A DNA stretch of 64,000 bases from the NCBI RefSeq assembly GCF_019977315.1, contig NZ_AP024652.1:1364001-1428000 (forward strand). Direction: 5' to 3'. The notes beneath the pieces were generated by a model. That model was not told where the DNA came from, ran no database searches, and saw only the letters and a list, made by a program, of their open reading frames with translations. How positions within the stretch are numbered: the stretch's first letter is position 1; each line of letters begins with the position of its first letter. The translations under genes were made by a program, and so were the position numbers. This DNA is from Arthrobacter sp. StoSoilB22. GTDB taxonomy: Bacteria > Actinomycetota > Actinomycetes > Actinomycetales > Micrococcaceae. Below are positions 44,693 through 52,807 of the stretch, one piece after another.

Positions 44693-46887
44693 GATGCCTC
44701 CTTGACGTGCAGTGGCAGCCGCGTGTCCTCCGGGACGGTGTAGGAGGGCGGGTCCTGGGTGGAAACTGCGCGCCGGACCCATACCCGGCTGGTCTTGAAC
44801 TCCGGCATGCCGGAGATGGGATCTGTGGCCGCCTCCGTGAGGCGGTTGGCGTTTTCCTGGCCGGGGAAGTGGAACGGCAGGAAGACGGTGTCCGGGCGGA
44901 CCGAGTTGCTGAGCTCGGCACGGCAAAGCACTTCGCCGCGCTCGTTGGTGACGGTGGCGTAGTCGCCGTCGGCAATGCCGCGCGAAGCCGCCGTACCCGG
45001 GTGAATAAGGAGCCTGGCTTGCGGCTGCGATGCCAGGAGTTCGCTCACCCGGCGCGTCTGGGCGCCGGATTGGTAGTGCTCCAACAGCCGGCCGGTTGCC
45101 AAGGCCAGCGAATCGTCGGCAAAGGAACGGACAGCCCGCTTGGACGGGGTCACCGGGACCATGACGGCCCTGCGGTCAGCGTGGGCGAAGCCGTCAGAGA
45201 AGAGCCGTGGTGTTCCGGTGCTGCCCACGGGATACGGCCAGTAGGCTGCCTCGCCGCGGTCCAGCATGGCGTAATCAATGCCCGAGTAATCAGCCAGGCC
45301 TCCAGCGGATGCCAGGCGGAGCTCTTCGAAAACGGTCTCGGGGTCGTCGCTGAATGTCGAGGGCGCTTCAAGGAGCTCAGCCAGCCTGGCCATGAGCCAC
45401 AACTCGCTGCGAACACCCGGGGGAGGCGTCAGTGCGCGGCGGCGACGGATCACGCGGCCCTCCAAGTTGGTCAGCGTTCCTTCTTCCTCGGCCCACTGAG
45501 TGACCGGCAGGACCAGGTCAGCTTCGGCGGCGGTCTCTGACATGAAGAAGTCGCACACCACCAGGAAGTCCAGGCTGCGCAATCCCTTGATCACTGCGTT
45601 GGTATCAGGAGCCGAGACCACCACATTGGCGCCGTGGACGAAAAGGCAACGGACGCCGTCGGGCTTTCCCAGGGACTTGAGAAGTTCGACGGCGGGCAGG
45701 CCTGGTCCGGGGATCAGCGACTCGTCCACGCCCCACACTCCAGCGACGTGGGCCCGGGCGGCAGGATCGGTGATCTTGCGGTAACCGGGAAGCTGGTCGG
45801 CCTTCTGGCCGTGTTCGCGGCCGCCCTGGCCGTTGCCCTGGCCGGTGAGGGTGCCGTAGCCGCTGCGGGCCGAGCCGGGCAGTCCGAGCAGGAGGCTGAG
45901 GTTGATCGCGGCGGTGGCGGTGTCGGTGCCGTCAACGTGCTGCTCCACGCCGCGGCCGCTAAGGATGTAGCTGCCGCCGGCACGGGCGCCTTGGGCGAGC
46001 CGGCGTGCGGTTTCGCGGATGAGGGTGGCCGGTACACCGGTGATGGACTGGACGCGCTCCGGCCAGAAAGCGTTGAGGCTGCGCACCACGGCTGCGTAAC
46101 CGCTGGTGTTCTTCTCGATGTACGAGGCGTCGGTGAGTCCCTCGTGCACCACCACGTGGCTGATGCCCAAAAGGAGTGCCAAATCGGTGCCGGGCGTCGG
46201 CTGCAAGTGGAGGCCGCCGCCGTCGGACGTAAACGCAGCAGTAGCCGAGCGTCGGGGGTCCACCACAATCAGTCCGCCGGCATCCCGTGCGCCTTGCAGA
46301 TGCTGGACGAACGGAGGCATGGTCTCGGCAACGTTGGAGCCGAGCATGAGGATTACGGAGGCGGTGTCGAGATCGGTGACGGGGAAAGGGAGTCCGCGGT
46401 CCACGCCAAAGGCCCGGTTTCCGGCAGCTGCTGCGGATGACATGCAGAACCGGCCGTTGTAATCGATGCGGGAGGTGCGGAGGGCCAGCCGGGCGAACTT
46501 GCCCAGCATGTACGCCTTCTCGTTGGTGAGGCCGCCGCCGCCGAAGACTCCCACGGCGTCGTTCCCGTGCTGCTGCTGGGTGTCCTTGACGGCGGCCGTG
46601 ATGAGCATGAGCGCCTGGTCCCAGGAGATGGGCTGGTGTACGCCGTCCGAGCCCTTGAGCATCGGCTCCGTGACGCGCCCGTTGTGATTCAACAACGACG
46701 CCGATGTCCAGCCTTTGCGGCACAGCCCGCCCCGGTTGGTGGGGAAGTCGCGTCCCGAAACTTCCAGGGGCACGGCGGGTGCTGCGCCCGGCGCGGGGAC
46801 TGCCCCCGCCGCGGGTGCGGCGGGGGTCAGCCTCATGGCGCACTGGAGCGCGCAGTAGGGGCAGTGGGTATCGGCGCCGTTGGGCAT
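44689..46887 (-). CDS. nasC: Assimilatory nitrate reductase, molybdopterin catalytic subunit
   Basis: 732 residues. CPYCALQC near the N-terminus plus the Cys in NRGGLCRKGW form a [4Fe-4S] site; MGD-binding segments follow, including SSAAAAGNRAFG and LSGRGVEQHVDGT. No signal peptide, so it is cytoplasmic, as expected for assimilatory enzymes. It reduces nitrate to nitrite for NirBD, encoded about 10 kb away. It is joined end to end with narK upstream (no gap) and overlaps the FAD gene downstream by 4 nt, so all three form one operon. Confidence 0.9.
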   Translation of the reverse strand: MPNGADTHCPYCALQCAMRLTPAAPAAGAVPAPGAAPAVPLEVSGRDFPTNRGGLCRKGWTSASLLNHNGRVTEPMLKGSDGVHQPISWDQALMLITAAVKDTQQQHGNDAVGVFGGGGLTNEKAYMLGKFARLALRTSRIDYNGRFCMSSAAAAGNRAFGVDRGLPFPVTDLDTASVILMLGSNVAETMPPFVQHLQGARDAGGLIVVDPRRSATAAFTSDGGGLHLQPTPGTDLALLLGISHVVVHEGLTDASYIEKNTSGYAAVVRSLNAFWPERVQSITGVPATLIRETARRLAQGARAGGSYILSGRGVEQHVDGTDTATAAINLSLLLGLPGSARSGYGTLTGQGNGQGGREHGQKADQLPGYRKITDPAARAHVAGVWGVDESLIPGPGLPAVELLKSLGKPDGVRCLFVHGANVVVSAPDTNAVIKGLRSLDFLVVCDFFMSETAAEADLVLPVTQWAEEEGTLTNLEGRVIRRRRALTPPPGVRSELWLMARLAELLEAPSTFSDDPETVFEELRLASAGGLADYSGIDYAMLDRGEAAYWPYPVGSTGTPRLFSDGFAHADRRAVMVPVTPSKRAVRSFADDSLALATGRLLEHYQSGAQTRRVSELLASQPQARLLIHPGTAASRGIADGDYATVTNERGEVLCRAELSNSVRPDTVFLPFHFPGQENANRLTEAATDPISGMPEFKTSRVWVRRAVSTQDPPSYTVPEDTRLPLHVKEAS

Positions 46888-48300
46888 CTAGATGTGTCCG
46901 ATCGTGTTGCGCTTCTGGGCAGGGCGGATGTAGCAGACCCAGCAGACGGTGAGCATCAGGACGTAGGCTCCAACGAATCCATAAAACGCCGGGGTGTACG
47001 AGCCGCTGGCCGAGTTGGAGGCGTTGAGTACCTGCGGGATGACGAAGCCACCGTAGGCGCCGATCGCGGAGATCAGGCCCAGCGAGGAAGACGCCAGGCG
47101 TGCCGTGGTGGCGCTCGGGGCTCCTGCTCGGGCTGCGCGGCTGGACGTCGCGAAGATGACCGGGATCATGCGGTACGTTGCGCCATTACCGAAGCCGCTG
47201 GCCAGGAAGAGCAGCAGGAACAAGGTGAGGAAGAGCCAGAAGTTCTTCAGGGGCAGCGTCCAGATCATGGTCAGTGTGATGACGGCCATGGAAGCGAACG
47301 AGGCGATGGTCATCCGCGCGCCACCCATGCGGTCGGCCATGCGTCCGCCATAAGGGCGGGCCAGGGAACCAACCAGCGGGCCGAGGAAGGCCAGCGATAG
47401 CGCCACAGCGCCAACATGAATGGAGGAGAAGTCCGGGAAGTAGTCCTTGATCAGCTTGGGGAAGACGCCGGCAAAGCCGATGAACGAACCGAACGTTCCA
47501 ATGTAGAGGAAGGCCATGATCCACAGGTGCGGTTCCTTCAGGGCGGCCAGGGAACCGGCCACGTCACCCTTGGCGCTGGTGAGGTTGTTCATGTACTTGT
47601 AGGCGCCAAAGGCGGCGATGATGATCAGCGGGATCCAGATGATGCCAGCCATGGGCAAGTTGACGGTTCCGGCAGCAAGAAGGGTGATGGCGATGGGCAC
47701 AACAAGCTGCGCGACGGCGGCACCGAGGTTTCCGCCTGCTGCGTTCAGGCCCAGCGCCCAGCCCTTTTCGCGGGCGGGGTAGAAGAAGGTGATGTTGGCC
47801 ATCGAGCTGGCGAAGTTGCCGCCACCGAAGCCGGCAAGTGCAGCCATGAGGAGCATGATGCCGAACGGTGTCTCCGGATTGGAGACGCAGATGGCCAGTC
47901 CTGTTGTGGGGATCAGCAGGAGCAGCGCCGAGACGATGGTCCAGTTCCTGCCACCGAACTTGGGGACCATGAAGGTGTAGGGAATCCGGAGCGTGGCGCC
48001 TACCAGGCTGGGAATGGAGATGAGCCAGAAGATCTGGTTGGTGTCGAACTGAAATCCGGCCGCGGGCAGCTGGACCACCACAATGGACCACAACTGCCAG
48101 ACGACGAAGCCGAGGAATTCGGCGAAGATGGACCAATTGAGATTGCGCTTGGCGATGGACCGGCCTTCGGACTCCCATTGGCCCTTGTCTTCGGCATCCC
48201 AGTTGGCGATCCAGCGGCCGGGGCGGTGTTCAAGGGTGGAAGTGGCGGTGGCAGTGGACTGGGCGGGAGCCAGTGCATCTGCGGTGCGGTCAACTGTCAC
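46888..48300 (-). CDS. narK: Nitrate/nitrite transporter, MFS (NarK/NasA) family
   Basis: 470 residues from GTG 48300, with AAGGAGG upstream; the open frame runs 51 codons further without a site. About 12 membrane segments follow a ~70-residue polar start. Two nitrate-signature-like glycine motifs are visible: GFGGGNFASSMANI and the later ASGFGNGATYRMIP. The stop codon abuts the ATG of nasC, so it heads the nitrate operon and probably imports nitrate. Confidence 0.93.
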   Translation of the reverse strand: MTVDRTADALAPAQSTATATSTLEHRPGRWIANWDAEDKGQWESEGRSIAKRNLNWSIFAEFLGFVVWQLWSIVVVQLPAAGFQFDTNQIFWLISIPSLVGATLRIPYTFMVPKFGGRNWTIVSALLLLIPTTGLAICVSNPETPFGIMLLMAALAGFGGGNFASSMANITFFYPAREKGWALGLNAAGGNLGAAVAQLVVPIAITLLAAGTVNLPMAGIIWIPLIIIAAFGAYKYMNNLTSAKGDVAGSLAALKEPHLWIMAFLYIGTFGSFIGFAGVFPKLIKDYFPDFSSIHVGAVALSLAFLGPLVGSLARPYGGRMADRMGGARMTIASFASMAVITLTMIWTLPLKNFWLFLTLFLLLFLASGFGNGATYRMIPVIFATSSRAARAGAPSATTARLASSSLGLISAIGAYGGFVIPQVLNASNSASGSYTPAFYGFVGAYVLMLTVCWVCYIRPAQKRNTIGHI

Positions 48301-48372
48301 GGAAATGCCTCCTTGGTGGGGACGTTGTTCTTCCAAGGTAGGTTTGGCGCATTTCGTGGACGGTCGCCGTTT

Positions 48373-48388
48373 GTAAACGCCCTGTGAC
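48373..48388. promoter_or_regulatory. Possible GlnR half-sites ahead of the nitrate operon
   Basis: GTAAA (48373-48377) and GTGAC (48384-48388) are 11 bp apart with a 6-nt spacer, resembling one a/b pair of a GlnR box. They lie about 75-90 nt ahead of narK. Only two half-sites are recognisable, so this is weak. Confidence 0.3.
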
Positions 48389-48470
48389 ATTTCCCTATCG
48401 GCGGGGTCACCGGCGCGTGAGGCGATGGTGAGGTAGTGTGGCGCGGACCACAAGGTGAGATTTTCTTGTC

Positions 48471-48508
48471 TGTCCGCATGTTGGACTTGGTTGTCCAGTC
48501 AATGGACA
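48471..48508. promoter_or_regulatory. Two tandem operator copies in front of the MHS transporter
   Basis: TGTCC-N7-GGAC occurs twice: TGTCCGCATGTTGGAC at 48471 and TGTCCAGTCAATGGAC at 48492, the second a perfect TGTCCA/TGGACA dyad. The copies start exactly 21 bp apart, two helical turns. They lie 86-123 nt ahead of the transporter start, in the ~290-bp region shared with narK. Confidence 0.6.
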
Positions 48509-48593
48509 GTGGGAACTATTATTGAACTCTCGAATAATCCGTCGCCGGCAGGCTCCTGGGGGACCGGCCGGCGCAAAAGAAAGCTGCAAATAC

Positions 48594-50003
48594 ATGTCTT
48601 CCACCGCACCATCCAAGGAAGGTGAGTCCACTAAGCCAGTGAACTCACGGGGCAAGGTGATCTTCGCGAGCCTGATCGGCACGACGATCGAGTTCTACGA
48701 TTTCTACGCCTACGCCACCGCGTCAGTGCTCGTCTTCCCCAAGCTCTTTTTCCCCGACGCCACTGACATCAATGCACTGCTCAGTGCGTTCGCCATCTTC
48801 GGTGTCGCCTTCTTCGCACGGCCCATCGGGGCCGTGGTCTTCGGCCACTTTGGTGACAAGATCGGCCGCAAGGGCACCCTGGTGGCCTCGTTGCTGACCA
48901 TGGGTATTGCAACCTTCCTTATCGGTCTCCTGCCCACGGCCTCCATGCCGGGGTGGGCCATCCTGGCCCCGATCATGCTGGTGATCCTCCGCTTCTTCCA
49001 AGGCCTCGCTTTGGGCGGAGAATGGTCAGGCGCAGCGTTGCTGGCCACCGAGAACGCCCCCGAAGGCAAGCGCGCCATCTACGGAACGTTCCCGCAGCTG
49101 GGTGCTCCCATCGGCTTCATCATTGCCAACGTCATCTTCATCTGGATGAACGTCTCCCTAAGTGCCGAAGAGTTCCTGGCCTGGGGCTGGAGGGTTCCGT
49201 TCATCCTCAGCGCCGTGCTGGTGATCGTGGGCCTTTACGTTCGTTTGAAGCTGGTGGAGAGCGCATCCTTCACCAAGGTCATCGAGCAGGAAAAGGTCCA
49301 GAAGCTGCCCCTCGCGGCTACACTCAAGAGCCACTGGCGCCCCGTGGTGGCCGGTACCTTCATCATGTTTGCCACCTACGTGCTCTTCTACATCATGACC
49401 ACGTTCACCCTGTCTTACGGCACCAAGCCCACCCTTGCCGGCGCCCAGGCGGCGGCCGAGAAGGCCGGTACGCCCATGACGCCGGAGCAAGTGGCGGCGT
49501 TTGTTCCCGGCCTGGGAATCACCCGGTCCGACTTCCTCTGGATGCTGATCATCGGCGTCGTCTTCTTTGGCATCTTCACCGTGGTCTCCGGACCGCTCGC
49601 TGAGAAGTGGGGCCGCCGCAAGTTCCTGTTGGGAGTCACTGCGGGCATCTTCGTGTTCGGTGCGCTCTGGTTCACCATGTTCGGTCCCGGCCAGGCAGCG
49701 GCGATGGTTGGTCTTATCGTGGGCTTCACACTCATGGGCCTCACCTTCGGACCCATGGCAGCGATCCTTCCGGAACTGTTCCCGGCCAACGTCCGCTACA
49801 CCGGGTCGGCGGTTGCTTACAACCTGTCCTCGATGATCGGCGCAGCACCTGCTTCGTTCGTGGCCATTGCGCTCTGGTCTGCAGCCAACGGCAGCACCTG
49901 GCTGGTGGGCGCCTACATGGCCGCCGCCGCCGTGGTGACGTTCATCGCCCTCTGGCTGACACGCGAGACCAAGGACATGGACTACGAAAACAACGTCGCC
50001 TAG
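48594..50003 (+). CDS. MFS transporter, metabolite:H+ symporter (MHS) family
   Basis: 469 residues from ATG 48594; the frame opens 24 codons earlier, and neither start has a strong site. IGTTIEFYDFYAYATAS, the loop GHFGDKIGRKGTL and QGLALGGEWSGAALL are typical of MHS members such as ShiA, ProP and KgtP. It should import an organic acid or osmolyte with protons; the substrate cannot be named. A Lys/Glu-rich inter-domain loop lies near residue 225. A 19-bp terminator follows. Confidence 0.88.
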   Translation: MSSTAPSKEGESTKPVNSRGKVIFASLIGTTIEFYDFYAYATASVLVFPKLFFPDATDINALLSAFAIFGVAFFARPIGAVVFGHFGDKIGRKGTLVASLLTMGIATFLIGLLPTASMPGWAILAPIMLVILRFFQGLALGGEWSGAALLATENAPEGKRAIYGTFPQLGAPIGFIIANVIFIWMNVSLSAEEFLAWGWRVPFILSAVLVIVGLYVRLKLVESASFTKVIEQEKVQKLPLAATLKSHWRPVVAGTFIMFATYVLFYIMTTFTLSYGTKPTLAGAQAAAEKAGTPMTPEQVAAFVPGLGITRSDFLWMLIIGVVFFGIFTVVSGPLAEKWGRRKFLLGVTAGIFVFGALWFTMFGPGQAAAMVGLIVGFTLMGLTFGPMAAILPELFPANVRYTGSAVAYNLSSMIGAAPASFVAIALWSAANGSTWLVGAYMAAAAVVTFIALWLTRETKDMDYENNVA

Positions 50004-50015
50004 GTAGCTCAAGTA

Positions 50016-50057
50016 CGACGCCGGCCCCGCACCAAACGGTGCGGGGCCGGCGTCGTT
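50016..50057. terminator. 19-bp perfect hairpin between convergent genes
   Basis: 50016-50034 pairs perfectly with 50039-50057 over an AAAC loop. No long T-tract follows on either side, but the position, between the stops of the MHS gene and accA, fits a bidirectional terminator. Confidence 0.8.
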
Positions 50058-50072
50058 AAGAGGTTCTTTGCG

Positions 50073-51887
50073 TTAGTCCTCGATGGTGGCGATGACCGCG
50101 CCGGCGGCAACGGTCTCACCAGCGGTGGCGGAGAGGCCACGTACTGTACCGGCCTTGTGGGCTGTGAGCGGCTGCTCCATTTTCATGGCTTCAAGGACCA
50201 CGATCAGGTCGCCCTCGGCCACAACGTCACCGTCTGAGGCTGCCACCTTCACGATGGTGCCCTGCATGGGGGAGGTCAGTGCGTTGCCGCCGGCAGCTGC
50301 AGCCGTGGCGCCAGCCGAACGGGAGCGCTTCTTGGACTTGCCGGACTTGGTGCCCGAACCGCTGGAAACTGCGGCGATGCTGCCACCCAGGCCGGACGGC
50401 AGGACCACCTCAAGGCGCTTGCCGCCAACCTCCACCACCACGCGCTGGCGCTCACCGGCGTCGGGCGTCTCTGCGCCTGCAACGTTGGCTGACCATGCCG
50501 GGATGCTGTTGACGAACTCCGTCTCGATCCAGCGTGTGTGGACGGTGAACGGGCCTTCCGTCGGGGCGAAAGCGGGGTCGGTCACCACGGCGAGGTCGAA
50601 GGGGATGACGGTGGGGATGCCATCAACCACCATCTCTTCCAAGGCGCGGCGTGAACGCTGAAGCGCTTGCTCGCGGGTTGCTCCGGTGATGATCAGCTTG
50701 GAGAGCATGGAGTCAAAGTTGCCGCTGATGACGTCGCCCTGCTCCACGCCGGAGTCGATCCGGACGCCGGGTCCCGTGGGGTTCTTCAGCGTGGTGATGG
50801 TACCGGGGGCGGGCATGAAGTTGCGGCCCGGGTCCTCGCCGGTGATGCGGAACTCGAAGGAGTGGCCGCGGACCTCGGGGTCGTCATAGCCAAGTGCTTC
50901 GCCGCGTGCAATGCGGAACTGCTCGCGGACGAGGTCGATGCCCGTGACTTCCTCGGACACGCAGTGCTCCACCTGGAGGCGGGTGTTGACCTCGAGGAAG
51001 GAAATGGTGCCGTCCTGGCCCACCAGGAACTCACAGGTGCCGGCACCGAGGTAGTTGGCTTCCTTCAGGATGGCCTTGGAGGACTCGTAGAGACGCTTGT
51101 TCTGCTCTTCGCTGAGGTACGGAGCGGGGGCTTCCTCAACAAGCTTCTGGTTGCGGCGCTGCAGCGAGCAGTCGCGGGTGGAAACAACTACCACGTTGCC
51201 GAAAGCATCGGCCAGGCACTGTGTTTCCACGTGGCGCGGGGCGTCAAGGAACCGCTCGATGAAGCATTCGCCGCGGCCGAAAGCTGCGACGGCTTCGCGG
51301 ACTGCGGATTCGTACAGCTCAGGGATTTCGTCCATGGTGCGGGCCACTTTGATGCCGCGTCCGCCGCCGCCGAAGGCAGCCTTGATAGCGACAGGAAGCC
51401 CGAATTCCTCGGCAAACTTCAGGATCTCGTCCGCGTTCTGGACCGGGTCAGCCGTACCCGGAACCAGGGGAGCGCCCACTTTCTCGGCGATGTGACGGGC
51501 CTGCACCTTGTCACCCAAAGCGGAGATGGCTTCCGGAGAGGGGCCGATCCAGGTGATGCCGGCGTCAATGACCTTGGCCGCGAACTCGGCGTTCTCGGCA
51601 AGGAACCCGTAGCCGGGGTGGATGCCGTCGGCGCCTGACTGCTTGGCGACGTCGATGATCTTGTCCATCACCAAGTACGACTCGGCCGCCGTGTTGCCGC
51701 CCAGCGCATAGGCTTCGTCGGCAAGGCGGACGTGGAGGGCATCACGGTCAGGGTCTGCGTAAACGGCTACGGAGGCAATACCTTCGTCCCGGGCGGCTCG
51801 GATGATTCGGACCGCGATTTCGCCGCGGTTGGCAATCAAGACCTTGGTAAGAGGGCTGGAAATGGGCTGCGCCGGGTTAGCTGACAA
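50073..51887 (-). CDS. Acyl-CoA carboxylase alpha chain: biotin carboxylase plus biotin carrier (AccA3-like)
   Basis: 604 residues from TTG 51887, supported by AAGGAG with 8-nt spacing; a longer frame lacks a site. The N-terminal ~450 residues are biotin carboxylase: [24 protein letters not shown], and an ATP-grasp domain with [13 protein letters not shown] Ser/Lys/Ala linker near 500-530 precedes the carrier domain with [11 protein letters not shown], whose Lys is biotinylated, probably by the BirA encoded at the end of the window. It pairs with the beta and epsilon subunits encoded at 60.2-62 kb. Confidence 0.95.
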   Translation of the reverse strand: MSANPAQPISSPLTKVLIANRGEIAVRIIRAARDEGIASVAVYADPDRDALHVRLADEAYALGGNTAAESYLVMDKIIDVAKQSGADGIHPGYGFLAENAEFAAKVIDAGITWIGPSPEAISALGDKVQARHIAEKVGAPLVPGTADPVQNADEILKFAEEFGLPVAIKAAFGGGGRGIKVARTMDEIPELYESAVREAVAAFGRGECFIERFLDAPRHVETQCLADAFGNVVVVSTRDCSLQRRNQKLVEEAPAPYLSEEQNKRLYESSKAILKEANYLGAGTCEFLVGQDGTISFLEVNTRLQVEHCVSEEVTGIDLVREQFRIARGEALGYDDPEVRGHSFEFRITGEDPGRNFMPAPGTITTLKNPTGPGVRIDSGVEQGDVISGNFDSMLSKLIITGATREQALQRSRRALEEMVVDGIPTVIPFDLAVVTDPAFAPTEGPFTVHTRWIETEFVNSIPAWSANVAGAETPDAGERQRVVVEVGGKRLEVVLPSGLGGSIAAVSSGSGTKSGKSKKRSRSAGATAAAAGGNALTSPMQGTIVKVAASDGDVVAEGDLIVVLEAMKMEQPLTAHKAGTVRGLSATAGETVAAGAVIATIED

Positions 51888-51979
51888 GTTGTTGACTCCT
51901 TCTGTCCTTGAGGAGCCTAGCGCGATTGTGAGGGTTCCGCCCATATTGATGGGGGATTCCGTGTGTGAGGCGATGTTCC

Positions 51980-51998
51980 TTTGTAGGGTTGCTACAAA
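51980..51998. promoter_or_regulatory. Dyad upstream of the carboxylase alpha gene, shared with accD
   Basis: A perfect 7-bp dyad TTTGTAG-N5-CTACAAA. On the minus strand its core reads TGTAGCAACCCTACA, one base different from the site at 62176. It lies 93-111 nt ahead of the TTG start. A maf terminator role is less likely since no T-tract follows. Confidence 0.55.
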
Positions 51999-52004
51999 TC
52001 GCTT

Positions 52005-52688
52005 CTATTGCTGGTTCGTGTCCCACAGCTCCGTGATGCCCACGTTTGCGTGGACCAGCAGGTCCCTGAGAGTAGAGATGGAAAGCCCGACGACGGCGTG
52101 CGGGTCGCCGTCCACCTTGCGGATGAAGGCCCCGCCCAGGCCGTCGATAGTGAAGGAGCCGGCGCAGTGAAGGGGTTCGCCAGTGGCGATGTAGGCGTCG
52201 ATGTCGCTGGTGCTCATTTGGGCGAAGTGGACCTCGGCGCTGGATACAGCACCAACAGTGGCTCCGGTGCCTTCCGCAGTTCCGGCGTCTGAACCCTCTG
52301 CTACCTCGTCGTCGTCCGCATCAGCGGCGGTGTCCCGGCAGTCAACCAACCAGTGTCCCGTGTGAAGCACCCCCTGCGAGCCGCTCATACGAAGCATTCG
52401 CTCCCGCGCCACCTCCGCCGTGTAGGGCTTGCCATGGGACTCGCCGTCGAACTCGAAGACGGAGTCGCAACCGATCACCAGCGCGCCCTCAGCTTCAGGG
52501 AGGGAAGCGACAGCCTCTGCCTTGGCGCGGGCCAGGAGCAGGGCGGTGTCGTGGGCATCGGTCACGCCGTATTTCGCCTGGACCGCGTCCTCGTCCACGT
52601 CCGAGACCAGGACGTCGTGCCGGATCCCGGCCTCGGTGAGCAGCTTGGTGCGGGCAGGGGACTGGGAGGCGAGAATCAATCGGGTCAC
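52005..52688 (-). CDS. maf: Maf family nucleotide pyrophosphatase
   Basis: 227 residues. LILASQSPARTKLLTEAG at the N-terminus and later VIGCDSVFEFDG are Maf signatures. Maf enzymes hydrolyse non-canonical or regular NTPs in the cytoplasm. An acidic insert near residues 125-150 (DTAADADDDEVAEGSDAG) is longer than usual and probably a disordered loop. It lies 117 bp upstream of the carboxylase alpha gene on the same strand, as in other actinobacteria. Confidence 0.9.
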   Translation of the reverse strand: MTRLILASQSPARTKLLTEAGIRHDVLVSDVDEDAVQAKYGVTDAHDTALLLARAKAEAVASLPEAEGALVIGCDSVFEFDGESHGKPYTAEVARERMLRMSGSQGVLHTGHWLVDCRDTAADADDDEVAEGSDAGTAEGTGATVGAVSSAEVHFAQMSTSDIDAYIATGEPLHCAGSFTIDGLGGAFIRKVDGDPHAVVGLSISTLRDLLVHANVGITELWDTNQQ

Positions 52689-52736
52689 GGTCCCCAGCCT
52701 AATACCAACCGTCTCTCACATCCCGCGCACTTAAAC

Positions 52737-52779
52737 CGATCGCTCTCTCACTTGCCTCAAGCAAGTGAGAGAGCGATCG
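52737..52779. repeat. 19-bp perfect inverted repeat after the MMPL gene
   Basis: 52737-52755 pairs exactly with 52761-52779 over a 5-nt loop. It sits between the stop of the MMPL gene and the start of maf. No T-tract follows on the minus strand. It is either a terminator or a dispersed palindrome. Confidence 0.8.
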
Positions 52780-52807
52780 TGATTGTTGGTTGTTATGTGA
52801 GTGAGCG

